From NCBI GenBank assembly GCA_030527015.1, contig JAUNBR010000001.1:62001-126000 (forward strand): a stretch of 64,000 nt of DNA. The letters are read 5' to 3'. Shown in pieces: positions 26,946 to 36,495 of this stretch. The position numbers were made by a program, and so were the translations under genes. How positions within the stretch are numbered: the stretch's first letter is position 1; the number at the start of each line of letters is the position of its first letter. Source of the stretch: Planctomycetia bacterium. Lineage in GTDB: Bacteria > Planctomycetota > Planctomycetia > Pirellulales > Thermoguttaceae. The notes below the pieces were generated by a model, which saw nothing but the letters and a program-made list of their open reading frames with translations, was not told where the DNA came from and did not search any database.

Positions 26946-26980
26946 AGGCCAGAATCTAAAAAAAGGAATTTTGAGCTAAA

Positions 26981-28156
26981 ATGAAACAAAAACATACACG
27001 GGAAATTCGTATAGGCTCAGTTTTTATTGGAGCTTCCCATCCGGTGGCGGTTCAGAGCATGTGTGCCACTAAAACGCAGGATGTTTCGGCCACTCTAAAA
27101 CAGGTGATCCATCTGACGGAAGCGGGAGCGAAGATAGTGCGAATCGCGGTGGATTCTCCTCGGGACGCTGTGGCTCTGGAAGAATTAGCGCGTCAAATTT
27201 CTTTGTTACCATCAGAAATCCGAACGAAAGTGAATCTTTCTGTGGATTTACAGGAAAATTTTCGTCTTGCGGAGCAAATTGCGCCTTTTGTGGCGAAAAT
27301 AAGATATAATCCTGGCCATTTAAATCATTTACAGAAAGATATTCCCTGGCGTGAAAAAGTACGCTGGCTGGCGGAAATCGCTAAAAAACATGAAATCGCG
27401 TTACGGATCGGAGTGAACTGTGGTTCAATTGACGCGGAAAAAGAAAAGGAATTTTCTGCACAGGAACGAAAAACAGAAAGGTTACATCCCATGCTCGCCA
27501 GTGCTCTGGAACATGCGGACTGGCTGGAGGAAATCGGCTTTACCAGATTCTGTGTTTCACTAAAAGATTCTGATCCGCGGCAGGTAATTTCGGTAAATAC
27601 AATTTTTGCAGAAAAACGCCCTGATATTCCTCTTCATTTAGGCGTTACGGAAGCGGGCGTTCCTCCCCTGGGAATTCAGAAAAGCCGAGCTGCGCTGGAA
27701 CCTCTGCTTTTTTCTGGAATCGGTGATACATTACGTATTTCATTAACGGTGCCTAATGAACGTAAGCATGAAGAAATTTTAGCGGGAATGTCACTTCTGG
27801 CGGACGTGGAGGCAGGACGGCGCACGGTGACTGGTGAATGGAAAATGGAAGGGTTAAATATTATTAGCTGTCCGAGCTGTTCTCGAGTACAGAATTCTCG
27901 TTTTGTGGAACTGGCGGAAAGAGTTCATCAAGAAACGCAGTATGCGAAAGATTTTCCGATTATTATCGCGGTAATGGGATGCCGAGTGAATGGTCCTGGG
28001 GAAACAGATCATGCGGATCTTGGACTGTGGTGCGGTTCAGATACGGTGAATTTAAAAAGTGGCGGTAAACTTTTAGGGACTTTTGCTTATGAGGAAATCC
28101 TTCAGGTGTTAAAACATGAGCTAAATAAAATTTTATCGGAGCGTGGATTTTTATAA
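26981..28156 (+). CDS. ispG: 4-hydroxy-3-methylbut-2-enyl diphosphate synthase (flavodoxin)
   Basis: The 391-residue enzyme makes HMBPP from methylerythritol cyclodiphosphate in the MEP isoprenoid pathway. It is a TIM barrel followed by a [4Fe-4S] domain. Cluster ligands are Cys297 and Cys300 (ISCPSC), Cys334 (MGCRVNGPGE) and probably Glu341. SHPVAVQSM near the N-terminus and RIGVNCGS (142-149) are family signatures. The length matches the short bacterial form without the extra plant-type domain. AAGGA lies upstream of the ATG. ispE, acting earlier in the same pathway, is at the far right of this window. Confidence 0.95.
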   Translation: MKQKHTREIRIGSVFIGASHPVAVQSMCATKTQDVSATLKQVIHLTEAGAKIVRIAVDSPRDAVALEELARQISLLPSEIRTKVNLSVDLQENFRLAEQIAPFVAKIRYNPGHLNHLQKDIPWREKVRWLAEIAKKHEIALRIGVNCGSIDAEKEKEFSAQERKTERLHPMLASALEHADWLEEIGFTRFCVSLKDSDPRQVISVNTIFAEKRPDIPLHLGVTEAGVPPLGIQKSRAALEPLLFSGIGDTLRISLTVPNERKHEEILAGMSLLADVEAGRRTVTGEWKMEGLNIISCPSCSRVQNSRFVELAERVHQETQYAKDFPIIIAVMGCRVNGPGETDHADLGLWCGSDTVNLKSGGKLLGTFAYEEILQVLKHELNKILSERGFL

Positions 28157-28207
28157 AAGTCGATTTTTTGTCGGAAGTATTATTCTCTGATTTTACTTTA
28201 AATTTTT

Positions 28208-28437
28208 ACTGATTCTGCGTTAAATTTTCGTTTTATATGGTTCTGAAGCAAGAATTTTCAGTGAAGTAAAATACGGCCAGGATGTCGGGGGCCGGGAAAT
28301 CGGAAATTTATAGTAAATCGGATATATACCGGGTTCCACTATAAATTTCCATTTTATGCGGTTCTGAAAGCAGGTTCTTTTCGCGAAGCAAGAATGCCGT
28401 GGAAGCGGAAATTTATAGTGTATCGGGTATAAAATAT
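28208..28437 (+). repeat. Element doublet A
   Basis: Two adjacent copies (28208-28328 and 28329-28437). The first carries a GC-rich insertion (GCCAGGATGTCGGGGGCCGG) in its hairpin. The pair is nearly identical to doublet B. Confidence 0.88.
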
Positions 28438-28540
28438 CATAAAAGTCTGTCGGCAGAATCACACAAAATAAATATTCAGAGAGAGGATTCAGAACCTGTG
28501 TGGAAAATCTTTTTTTAACCCGCTTAAAATTAAAATACCT

Positions 28541-28765
28541 GATTCTGCGTTAAATTTTCGTTTTATACGGTTCTGAAACCAGCATTTTCAGTGAAGTAAA
28601 ATACAGCCAGGATGTCGGGGGCCGGGAAATCGGAAATTTATAGTAAATCGGATATATACGGGTTCCACTTTAAATTTCCATTTTATGCGGTTCTGAAAGC
28701 AGGCTCTTTTCGCGAAGCAAAAATGCCGTGGAAGCGGAAATTTATAGTGTATCGGGTATAAAATA
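28541..28765 (+). repeat. Element doublet B
   Basis: A second version of doublet A, including the same GC-rich insertion, differing at roughly ten positions. It lies at the 3' end of cysA, 100 bases from doublet A; the spacer between them is unrelated to either. Confidence 0.88.
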
Positions 28766-28789
28766 GCATGGACGGTCCATTTATTTATA

Positions 28790-29866
28790 TCATAATTTTG
28801 GCGTATCCTCATGAGTGAAAATTCTCATATTACATAATCTGACGTAAACCTGCTGATTCGGTTCCAGCGCGAGATCTACTAAATCTCCATGCGTCATTTC
28901 GGCCATTAATTCTTCATCTGAGTCGGTTAAGAGTTCCACGCGGACACGTGCACCGGCAGAGTTAATCTTTTTGACTTTCGCCTGTAAATTTAGATGTCCC
29001 GGTTCATAAGTATGGGAAATCGTTAAATCATGAGGGCGCACAAATATTTTTGCGTCTTCTGCGCTGGCTTCAGGTGCGTCGATCACACACTGACCACAGA
29101 AACGGACTTTCCCATCAAAAATACGTCCGTGAAACTGATTCACAGAGCCTAAAAAGTTCATGACGAATTCTGTGGAAGGCTGGTGGAATACTCGATCGGG
29201 CGTGGCGAACTGCTCTACTTTTCCTGCATTCATGACGGCGACACGGTCTGCCAGTTCGAGAGCTTCATCCTGATCATGCGTTACAAAAACACTCGTCAGG
29301 TGGATTTCATCATGTAAGCGGCGTAACCACTGGCGCAGTTCCACACGAACTTTTGCGTCCAGTGCGCCGAAAGGTTCATCCAGTAATAATATTTGGGGTT
29401 CCACCGCCAAGGCACGCGCCAGTGCCACACGCTGACGCTGGCCGCCAGAAAGCTGATGTGGATAACGATATGCCATGGTATCCAGCTGTACCAGCTGTAA
29501 TAATTCCAGTACGCGCCGACGTATTTCTGTTTTGCTCGGACGTGCTTTACGTGGACGCACATTAAGACCGAAAGCGACATTTTCAAAAACCGTCATGTGG
29601 CGGAAGAGTGCGTAATGCTGAAAGACGAAACCCACTCCCCTGTCTCCGACTTTAGCATGCGCCATGTCTTCTCCATTAAACAGAATCTGGCCACTTCCTG
29701 CATCTGCCTCTTCCAGACCAGCGATAATGCGTAAAAGTGTAGTTTTTCCGGAACCTGAGGGCCCCAGCAGAGCCACCAATTCTCCGCTATTAATGGTTAA
29801 CGTGATGTTATTTAAAGCCAGGAAATTTCCAAAAGATTTTGTAATGTTACGTACTTCGATACTCAT
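28790..29866 (-). CDS. cysA: Sulfate/thiosulfate ABC transporter ATP-binding protein
   Basis: The 358-residue product has Walker A GPSGSGKT (35-42), Q-loop in [10 protein letters not shown], signature LSGGQ (139-143), Walker B LLLDEP (160-165) and switch His in VFVTHDQ. A C-terminal TOBE-type regulatory domain follows from about residue 240. GGAGA precedes the ATG. It energises the CysT/CysW permease encoded just upstream; together with the binding protein this is a complete importer. An intergenic element separates it from cysW by 380 bases. Confidence 0.94.
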   Translation of the reverse strand: MSIEVRNITKSFGNFLALNNITLTINSGELVALLGPSGSGKTTLLRIIAGLEEADAGSGQILFNGEDMAHAKVGDRGVGFVFQHYALFRHMTVFENVAFGLNVRPRKARPSKTEIRRRVLELLQLVQLDTMAYRYPHQLSGGQRQRVALARALAVEPQILLLDEPFGALDAKVRVELRQWLRRLHDEIHLTSVFVTHDQDEALELADRVAVMNAGKVEQFATPDRVFHQPSTEFVMNFLGSVNQFHGRIFDGKVRFCGQCVIDAPEASAEDAKIFVRPHDLTISHTYEPGHLNLQAKVKKINSAGARVRVELLTDSDEELMAEMTHGDLVDLALEPNQQVYVRLCNMRIFTHEDTPKL

Positions 29867-30084
29867 ATCCGTCTCCAGTTTCAGGATTTCAGATGTTTCA
29901 TGTGTTTACTGACCTCCACATAAAAATCTCGTTTTCGTATATTCTGAAACTGTGTTTCAGATTAAAAAAAGTGAAAATAAAATTTTATATGGGATCTGAG
30001 AAGTATTTTAAGGTTTTAAGGCCGAGGCGTTCTCATTTTTGTGAGCCCGTTCTGATTCATTATGCCTGATAATTCTGAAACTGT

Positions 30085-30192
30085 GTTTCAGATTCCACTT
30101 TAAATTTCCGTTTTGTGCGGTTTTGAAAGCAGGCATTTTCAGCGACAAAAAAGCCGGGGAAGTGGAAATTTATAGTGTGTATCGGGTATAAA
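30085..30192 (+). repeat. Interspersed palindromic element, copy 31, in the cysW-cysA gap
   Basis: A good copy with a four-base insertion near the right end (GTGTGTATCGGGTATA). Its left end overlaps a repeated GAAACTGTGTTTCAGATT phrase also found at 29945-29962. Confidence 0.86.
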
Positions 30193-30246
30193 ATGCCTGT
30201 TTTATGGTCTGCGTAAAACAAAAATAAAAGGAAAATTAGTAAAAGT

Positions 30247-31104
30247 TTAAGTTTTGGAGTCTGCTTCTGCCTGTTCTCGTTTTCTGGCGGTTTTTGCTTC
30301 GATAAATGCTTTGGCAATTAATGTCAGTAAGGCCACCAGTGCAAGAAGAGTCGAAACAGCGAAAGGCGCCACGGGGTTCGAGCCGTGATATAATTCCTCT
30401 ATTAAAAGGGGCATGGTATTCATTTTACCTCCGCTGCAGACGACTTTCACGGCACCATATTCTCCCATGGCTCGCGCATTACATAAAATGATACCATAAA
30501 GTAACGCCCATTTTATGTTAGGCAGCGTGACACGGAAAAAAATCTGAAGGCCGTTCGCGCCAAGAACTCGAGCTGCATATTCTTCTTCTGTTCCCTGTGA
30601 CTGCATAATGGGAATTAATTCTCTGGCCACAAAAGGGAATGTAACAAACATCGTCGCCAGTACGGCGCCCGCGGTGGAGTACACGATTCGGATTCCCTGC
30701 TCATCCAGCCATCCTCCCAGAGGACTGCGCAGACCAAAAAGAATAACGAAAAGAAGCCCTGCGATAACCGGAGAGACAGCAAAAGGTAAGTCGATCAGTG
30801 AAATCAGACAGCTTTTCCCCCAAAAGTTAAATTTTCCGATGCACCACGCGGCGACGACTCCGAAAATAATATTCGCAGGAACCGCGATACAGACCGTGGT
30901 AAGTGTCATAAAAATGGAATTTATGGTGTCTGACCGACATAAAACGGCCCAGTATTCCCCGAATCCCCTCTCAAAAGCAGAGTAAAAAACAAGAATTAAC
31001 GGTAATAAAAGGAATAAAAGCACATATGTCATGGCGGCGACGATCAGTATCCACCTGACAGGGGGTGATTCTGTGGTATTTCCTGAAGTTATGGATTTAG
31101 CCAT
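30247..31104 (-). CDS. cysW: Sulfate ABC transporter permease CysW
   Basis: The 285-residue product has six predicted membrane segments. The EAA loop that contacts CysA is AARVLGANGLQIFFRVTLPN (about 180-199), and NARAMGEYGAVKVV is typical of molybdate/sulfate permeases. It pairs with CysT encoded upstream. The charged C-terminal tail (residues 268-285) is Lys/Glu/Ala-rich. No strong Shine-Dalgarno precedes the ATG. Confidence 0.92.
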   Translation of the reverse strand: MAKSITSGNTTESPPVRWILIVAAMTYVLLFLLLPLILVFYSAFERGFGEYWAVLCRSDTINSIFMTLTTVCIAVPANIIFGVVAAWCIGKFNFWGKSCLISLIDLPFAVSPVIAGLLFVILFGLRSPLGGWLDEQGIRIVYSTAGAVLATMFVTFPFVARELIPIMQSQGTEEEYAARVLGANGLQIFFRVTLPNIKWALLYGIILCNARAMGEYGAVKVVCSGGKMNTMPLLIEELYHGSNPVAPFAVSTLLALVALLTLIAKAFIEAKTARKREQAEADSKT

Positions 31105-31139
31105 ATGTTTTTATAATGAATAATGATTTCTGTTAATTT

Positions 31140-31245
31140 TATACTCGAGGCACTATGAATTTCCCTTCTCCGGCATTTTTGCTTCGCTGAAAATGCCTGC
31201 GTTCAGAGCCGTATAAAATGGAAATTTAAAGTGGAACCAGTATAA
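31140..31245 (-). repeat. Interspersed palindromic element, copy 32, in the cysT-cysW gap
   Basis: A near-consensus copy parallel to the flanking genes, 35 bases upstream of the cysW start codon. Confidence 0.87.
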
Positions 31246-31366
31246 ATTTTTACGACTTAAATTTTCACGTCTTCGTCCGCCGACAGGCCGGCCAGCATTC
31301 TTTTTTCCTAAAAAATACAGGTTTTTGTGACGCGCAAAAACAGGGATTTATAGTGCATCGGCTAAA
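31246..31366 (+). repeat. Degenerate element with a GTCCGCCGAC mini-hairpin
   Basis: It adjoins copy 32 in the opposite orientation. The arms are recognisable (ACTTAAATTTTC and GGGATTTATAGTGCATCG), with GTCCGCCGACAGGCC at 31275-31289 inserted before the inner stem. Confidence 0.6.
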
Positions 31367-31404
31367 ATTACATTTATGTGGTATGATAAAAAAGTTTCAG
31401 CTTT

Positions 31405-32229
31405 TTACTGTGAGACAAGATAACGCCGATTCATCCATGTCTGGAACAAATTAATAATAAATAATAAAATGAATGAAGCGATAAGCATGGTAACGGCCAC
31501 CGCCACGGCACTTAAGTCGCCAGATGTGGAGTTTTCGTTTAAGCGTTCTACGATTTCCAGTGAGACGATTCTTCGCCCAGGCATACTGCCGGCAATAAAA
31601 ATAACAGAGCCATATTCACCCAGTGCGCGGGCAAAAGCCATGGCGAAACCAGTAATTAAAGCAGGACGCACGGCTGGAAAAATAACTCGCCAAAAAGTCT
31701 GCCAGCGAGAGGCTCCCAGGCTGGCGGAAACTTCCTCCAGTTCGCGCTCCACATCTTCGATCGCTGGCTGCAGTGTGCGTACGACAAAAGGAAGTCCAAT
31801 AAATGTCAGGGCGACTAAAACTCCCAGTGGAGTAAAAATAATTTTATAACCCAGCATATCCCCAATTCTTTGATAAAGCGCGGTCAGCGCGATTCCTGAA
31901 ACCGCCGTGGGCATGGCGAAAGGCAGATCGACCATCGCGTCAATTACCCGCCGAAAGGGAAATCGGTAACGTACCAGCACCCAAGCGACAATAAATCCAA
32001 AAAATGCATTAATGCACGCCGCCAGAAATGAAGCACCAAAAGTCAGTTTAAAGGACGCCACGACAGAATTAGAGGTCATCGTGGCCCAGTACTTTTCCCA
32101 GGTAATACCTCCCACTTTCAGTAAAAGTCCGGAAAAGGGAATCAGAACCATAAAGCTCAGGTAAACCAGCGTAAGCCCCATGGTCAGCCCAAAACCCGGA
32201 AGTACACTTTTTTCTTTTATCTGAAACAC
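31405..32229 (-). CDS. cysT: Sulfate ABC transporter permease CysT
   Basis: The 274-residue product starts at a GTG (32229) after a G-rich stretch. Six membrane segments are predicted, with the EAA loop VSASLGASRWQTFWRVIFPA (about 183-202) and ARALGEYGSVIFIAG, diagnostic of the CysT/ModB group. It forms the heterodimeric sulfate channel with CysW. Confidence 0.92.
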   Translation of the reverse strand: MFQIKEKSVLPGFGLTMGLTLVYLSFMVLIPFSGLLLKVGGITWEKYWATMTSNSVVASFKLTFGASFLAACINAFFGFIVAWVLVRYRFPFRRVIDAMVDLPFAMPTAVSGIALTALYQRIGDMLGYKIIFTPLGVLVALTFIGLPFVVRTLQPAIEDVERELEEVSASLGASRWQTFWRVIFPAVRPALITGFAMAFARALGEYGSVIFIAGSMPGRRIVSLEIVERLNENSTSGDLSAVAVAVTMLIASFILLFIINLFQTWMNRRYLVSQ

Positions 32230-32456
32230 ACAGACCCCCGTTTATTAAAACGAAAATTAAAATTACGGGAATTTTTTTGTAATCGACTCATTTTGAACTG
32301 ATTTTTCTTAAAATTCTTAAATTTTTATTTTATTTTACCATTCACAAATTATAGTTCTGAATATTTTAGTGAAATTCAGTTGTCTATAAAAACTTTTATT
32401 CTCAGTACGAGAAATGTCATAATTTTCAGTTAAAATTTTAGTAAAATAAAATTTAT

Positions 32457-32562
32457 TATACGCGATACACTATAAATTTTTGCTTCCTCGGCATTTTACT
32501 TCGCTGAAAATGCCTGCGTTAAGAGCCGCACAAAACGAAAATTTAAAGTGAAACCAGTATGA
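32457..32562 (-). repeat. Interspersed palindromic element, copy 34, in the sbp-cysT gap
   Basis: A full copy with both termini intact (TATACGCGATACACTATAAA, AAACCAGTATGA). The rest of the 493-base gap is AT-rich and empty. Confidence 0.87.
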
Positions 32563-32722
32563 ATAACGAAAATTTGTGGAATGGAAAATTAGGAAAAAAG
32601 TTAAAAATAAATATAAAGTCAGATAATAAATTTCTGATTCGAAAATAATTTTCTTTCCGAATGTCATTATTATCGGCATTTTTAAGATTCTCCATGCCTG
32701 ATTCATTCAAAAAGAAAAAAAT

Positions 32723-33817
32723 TTATTTATCCATCATTTTATCAAAAATTCCACCTTCCGCGAAATGTTTCTTTTGTGCTTCTTTCCATCCGCCAAAAAT
32801 GTCATCCACGGTAACCAGTTCTAAATCCTTAAATAAATGCTTATTTTTTGCCAAAATATCCGGGTTACTGGGGCGATAAAAATGTTTTGCCGCAATTTCT
32901 TGTCCCACATTATCATAAAGATACTGTAAATAAGCGGTGGCCAGTTCCCGTGTGTTATTTTTGTCGACATTTTTGTCCACCATTCCTACTGGAGGTTCTG
33001 CCACGATGGAAATGGAAGGAATAATAATCTCATAATCAGAATTATTTAATCCGACGGTCGTCAGAAGCGCCTCATTTTCCCAGGCCAAAAGAACATCACC
33101 CTGGCCGTACCGGACAAACATATTTGTGGCGCCGCGAGCACCGGTGGGCATGTCCACCGCCTTTTTGTGGAGTTTTTTTACGAATTCCTCTGCGGCCTTA
33201 TCTGCTGCTGCGATTTCAGCTTTTTTGGCAGGATCTTTTAGCGCGTCAAAATTTCCTCCCAGCTGGCGTTTCATTTCAAAAGCCCAGGCCGCAAGATAAT
33301 TCCACCGTGCCCCGCCAGAGGTTTTGGGATTCGGGGTAATAAGCCCCACATCTTCCCGAAGTAAATCATCCCAGTCTTTAATATTTTTAGGATTTCCTTT
33401 CCGTACCAGAAGCACGATCGTCGAAGTATAAGGGCAGCTGTTATTCGGAAATTCTTGCTGCCAGTCCGGCTGAATCAGATCCGACTGTTCCGAAATGGCA
33501 TTAATATCATATGCCAGGGCAAGAGTTACGACATCTGCATTCTGACCCTCTATCACTTTTTTGGCCTGATCGCCGGAACCACCGTGTGACTGGATGACGG
33601 TTATTTTTTCACCATGAGTTTTCATCCAGTGTTCTTCAAATTTTTGATTAAAATCTTCGTATAATTCCCGTGTCGGATCATATGAAACGTTATAAAGTTC
33701 CCGTTTTGGCGTACCGTCTCCACAGCCCAGAATCATGGGAAGACCAAGAAAAATTATAGATAAAGAAAAAATGAAAATATAAGATTTTACATCAAAAATA
33801 ATATGATGGTTTTTCAT
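32723..33817 (-). CDS. sbp: Sulfate-binding lipoprotein
   Basis: I place the start at the ATG at 33817, which opens a lipoprotein signal peptide with lipobox MILGC (Cys32); the frame stays open for 41 more codons, but those are translated element sequence. The 364-residue product has VSYDPTRELYEDFN at the start of the mature protein and GGSGDQAKKVIEGQNADVV, both classic of sulfate-binding proteins, and the KTSGGARWNYLAAW segment of the ligand-binding cleft. It delivers sulfate to CysT/CysW/CysA encoded downstream. It is tethered to a membrane rather than freely periplasmic. Confidence 0.92.
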   Translation of the reverse strand: MKNHHIIFDVKSYIFIFSLSIIFLGLPMILGCGDGTPKRELYNVSYDPTRELYEDFNQKFEEHWMKTHGEKITVIQSHGGSGDQAKKVIEGQNADVVTLALAYDINAISEQSDLIQPDWQQEFPNNSCPYTSTIVLLVRKGNPKNIKDWDDLLREDVGLITPNPKTSGGARWNYLAAWAFEMKRQLGGNFDALKDPAKKAEIAAADKAAEEFVKKLHKKAVDMPTGARGATNMFVRYGQGDVLLAWENEALLTTVGLNNSDYEIIIPSISIVAEPPVGMVDKNVDKNNTRELATAYLQYLYDNVGQEIAAKHFYRPSNPDILAKNKHLFKDLELVTVDDIFGGWKEAQKKHFAEGGIFDKMMDK

Positions 33818-33841
33818 GACGAATTTTCCATTTAGGTTTAA

Positions 33842-33948
33842 GTTTACTGGTTCTCGTTTAAATTTCCGTTTTGTGCGGTTCTGAAAGCAGGCATTTTCAG
33901 CGAAGCAAAAATGCTGGAAAAACGGAATTTTATAATGCATCGGGTATA
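33842..33948 (+). repeat. Interspersed palindromic element, copy 35, upstream of sbp
   Basis: A near-consensus copy 25 bases upstream of the sbp start codon. Read on the sbp strand it is open for translation in frame with sbp. Confidence 0.88.
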
Positions 33949-34581
33949 TAAGAATGTTTCTTTATTTTGGTTCCAGGCGCACTATAATAAATTACATGAA
34001 TTTTGTGTGGTCAAAAAGTCTTGCCTGGTACAAAAAATTTTAGGCTGGTTCAGGTCTCCCTCTCCTCCAAAACATGTTTTCTGTACGTGATAATATTCCA
34101 GAAGACATAATCTCATTTTATATGAAAAAAAAAAAGTTGCAACTATATATAATAAGAATAGTTCATTTTGTTTCTAAAAAACAGAGACATTTCTTATTTT
34201 TTTATTAGTGCGATAATCTCTGGTTTATTTCTTTAAAATTTTTTCTAAAAATAGAGTAAAATTTCAGTGTATATTTTTGTGCCGAAATTATAGTGTACTG
34301 TTCTGTTTTAAATTTTCGTGTTATATGATTTTAAAAACAGTATTTTAAGTTTCATAAAATACTGTGAATGTGAAAATGGAGATGCTGTCATGGTATAAAA
34401 TGAGGCGTTTAGGGGAAAAATATGCACATACTGTTAAAAAAAACCGTGTTTTTTGAGATTTTTATCTTTATATTTTGATAAAATAAAAGGAATATTCCGA
34501 TTTTATTAGTAAAAAGTTTTATACTGATTTTGTGGACAGTGATTTTTGTTATTTTAGGTATTTTGGAAAAGGAGTTTTAGG
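33949..34581. other. Divergent promoter region between sbp and the porin gene
   Basis: A 633-base AT-rich gap with one degenerate element. On the minus strand TTGACC (34014-34009) and TATTAT (33989-33984), 19 bases apart, are a weak candidate sbp promoter. No gene is seen. Confidence 0.4.
34293..34397 (+). repeat. Degenerate element, copy 36, with a compensated stem
   Basis: Outer arms are poorly conserved, but the inner stem is ACAGTATTTTA / TAAAATACTGT, fully paired despite differing from consensus on both sides. Confidence 0.6.
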
Positions 34582-36039
34582 ATGAAAGGAATCCGATCTC
34601 TGAGAGTCTGCCTATTTTTAATGGCGTGGACACTCATTTTCTGTCCCTTCAGTGAAGGAAACACATGTGCACAGGAATCTGTTATAGAAAATCAGTCAGA
34701 GGAAACACTTACGGTTTCGGTTCAGGAATGGCGGCAGATGCAGGATGATCTGAAAAGCATTCAGCAGCAGTTAGCGAAAGATAAAGAAAAAGCAGAAAAG
34801 GATGCACAGGAAAAAGAGGAGAAGAAATTTTCTTCGGCGAATACACGTCTAAGCATCCGGTTTATGCTGGATGGTTCCACTGCGACAGGAAATGATACTT
34901 ATAAAGATATTATAGGTGACCCAGTCAGCGGTTCCCAGTTTCGTCAGGTAAGATTAACCTGGAAGGGAAATATGTATGATATGATCGAGTATTCTCTCGG
35001 TGTGGATTTTGGAGGTTCCGATTATGCGTTAAAAGATGTTTACGGTGGATTTTATAATCTTCCGTGTGGCGTGGGGTTCCGTTTCGGTCATTTTAAGGAA
35101 CCGTGGAGTATGGAGCAGTTAATGAGTAGCAGTACGACTCCGCTTATGGAAAGATCTGCGCTGGATGGACTGAAAAGTATCGTCGGCGGAAGAAATAACG
35201 GTGTGATGCTTCATAACTGGCATAATGCAGATCGTTTTTCGTGGGCGGTCGGAGTTTTTACTTCCAGTATGGGCGAAAAGAGTCTTCGGTGTACCACAGA
35301 TTCTGCGCATCTTGCGCTGACAGCACGGCTGACGTTTCTTCCTTTTTATGAAAAATGGTGTGATGGCCGCGAAAGTTACTGGCATATCGGAGGAGGTTAT
35401 ACTTACCGGAGATATGATGACAGTATGGCGTCCAGTACGGCCATTTCACTAAAACCAGACTGTTCCATGCAAAATTCCATGATTTCCACGGGGGCTCTTA
35501 CGGGTTTAGAAGCCTTAAGCGCGTTTCAGATCGAGACGATTTTTGCGCGAGGTTCTTTTGCGGTGGAATTCGAACAGGCATTCTATTATCTGGATGATAT
35601 AAACTGTAAAGATGAAGAAGCATTTATTCAGGCGGGTTATGTGCAGGTTTCTTATATTCTGACAGGAGAAGGGCGAAAATATCATCACGGTGGGGGGTAC
35701 CGGGGAAGTGTGACGCCGAACTGCCCTTTCGTGAATATTTGTCGTGATGGAATGTATCTTGGTTCTGGCCCCGGAGCCTGGGAAATCGCTTATCGCTGTG
35801 GCTGGTCAGATACTGGGGAACTGGCCTCTCCTGCGGGAAATAGTGCGGAATTCACGGGTTATGGAAGTAAAACCGGTTTTATGCTGGCGAATACTTTTGG
35901 CGTGAACTGGTATTTAAATAAGAATACTCGGATGATGTTTAATTATTCTTTGGCGAAAACGGAGTATGAGGGTGGTGAGTATGAGGGAAAAACTGCATGG
36001 ACGAATGTTTTTATGACACGTTTTCAGGTGTCTTTCTAA
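34582..36039 (+). CDS. OprO/OprP-type outer membrane porin
   Basis: The 485-residue product has a signal peptide ending near TCAQ (residue 31), a periplasmic coiled coil (about 45-80, Lys/Glu/Gln-rich) that may bind peptidoglycan or trimerise, then a beta-barrel from residue 87 on with short amphipathic strands and ending in Phe (MTRFQVSF), as barrel proteins require. SGSQFRQVRLTWKG and FRFGHFKEPWSMEQL match the phosphate-selective porin family. It carries small anions across the outer membrane; beside a sulfate importer, sulfate or phosphate are candidates. AAAAGGAG precedes the ATG. Confidence 0.87.
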   Translation: MKGIRSLRVCLFLMAWTLIFCPFSEGNTCAQESVIENQSEETLTVSVQEWRQMQDDLKSIQQQLAKDKEKAEKDAQEKEEKKFSSANTRLSIRFMLDGSTATGNDTYKDIIGDPVSGSQFRQVRLTWKGNMYDMIEYSLGVDFGGSDYALKDVYGGFYNLPCGVGFRFGHFKEPWSMEQLMSSSTTPLMERSALDGLKSIVGGRNNGVMLHNWHNADRFSWAVGVFTSSMGEKSLRCTTDSAHLALTARLTFLPFYEKWCDGRESYWHIGGGYTYRRYDDSMASSTAISLKPDCSMQNSMISTGALTGLEALSAFQIETIFARGSFAVEFEQAFYYLDDINCKDEEAFIQAGYVQVSYILTGEGRKYHHGGGYRGSVTPNCPFVNICRDGMYLGSGPGAWEIAYRCGWSDTGELASPAGNSAEFTGYGSKTGFMLANTFGVNWYLNKNTRMMFNYSLAKTEYEGGEYEGKTAWTNVFMTRFQVSF

Positions 36040-36125
36040 AAGAGCATTTCAGCAGCAGGTGAGAAGAAGGGAACTTTTTATGGTCTTTTTTTTGTAAGTT
36101 CACCGAGATTTTTTGCATGACTTAA

Positions 36126-36154
36126 GGACGGAGCGGATAAAATCTGTTTCGTCC
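36126..36154 (+). terminator. Terminator downstream of the porin gene
   Basis: A 13-pair hairpin (GGACGGAGCGGAT with ATCTGTTTCGTCC, three G-U pairs, loop AAA) followed by TGTTTTAATT, 87 bases after the stop codon. Confidence 0.6.
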
Positions 36155-36232
36155 TGTTTTAATTCCAGATACACAAAAAAGAGTTTTTTCTGGTATTTCT
36201 TGTTTTGCTGACCAGGTCTGTTTCTGCAGTTA

Positions 36233-36337
36233 TATACCCGATACACTATAAATTTCCGATTCTTCGGCATTTTGCTTCGCTGAAAATGTCTGCTTTCAGA
36301 TCCGCAAAAAATGGAAATTTAATGTGAAACCAGTATA
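36233..36337 (-). repeat. Interspersed palindromic element, copy 37
   Basis: A near-consensus copy between the convergent porin and hisN-like genes; the rest of the 456-base gap is terminator and AT-rich sequence. Confidence 0.88.
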
Positions 36338-36495
36338 TGAAACCAGCTGGCCGAGAAATAAGAATGCACCAGGAGTAAAAAGGAGTACATCTGAAGTAAA
36401 AATAGTTTTAGAAGAGTGTATAAACTAAAAGAAGTTAAAAACGAAAATGGTGTTTAAATTTTTAGGGAGAAGAAAGGAGGGAGAGACAACAAAAT

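Noticed and set aside
30360-30385. tRNA T-loop-like GGGTTCGAGCC
   Set aside because: It lies inside cysW coding sequence and no acceptor or anticodon arm can be folded around it.
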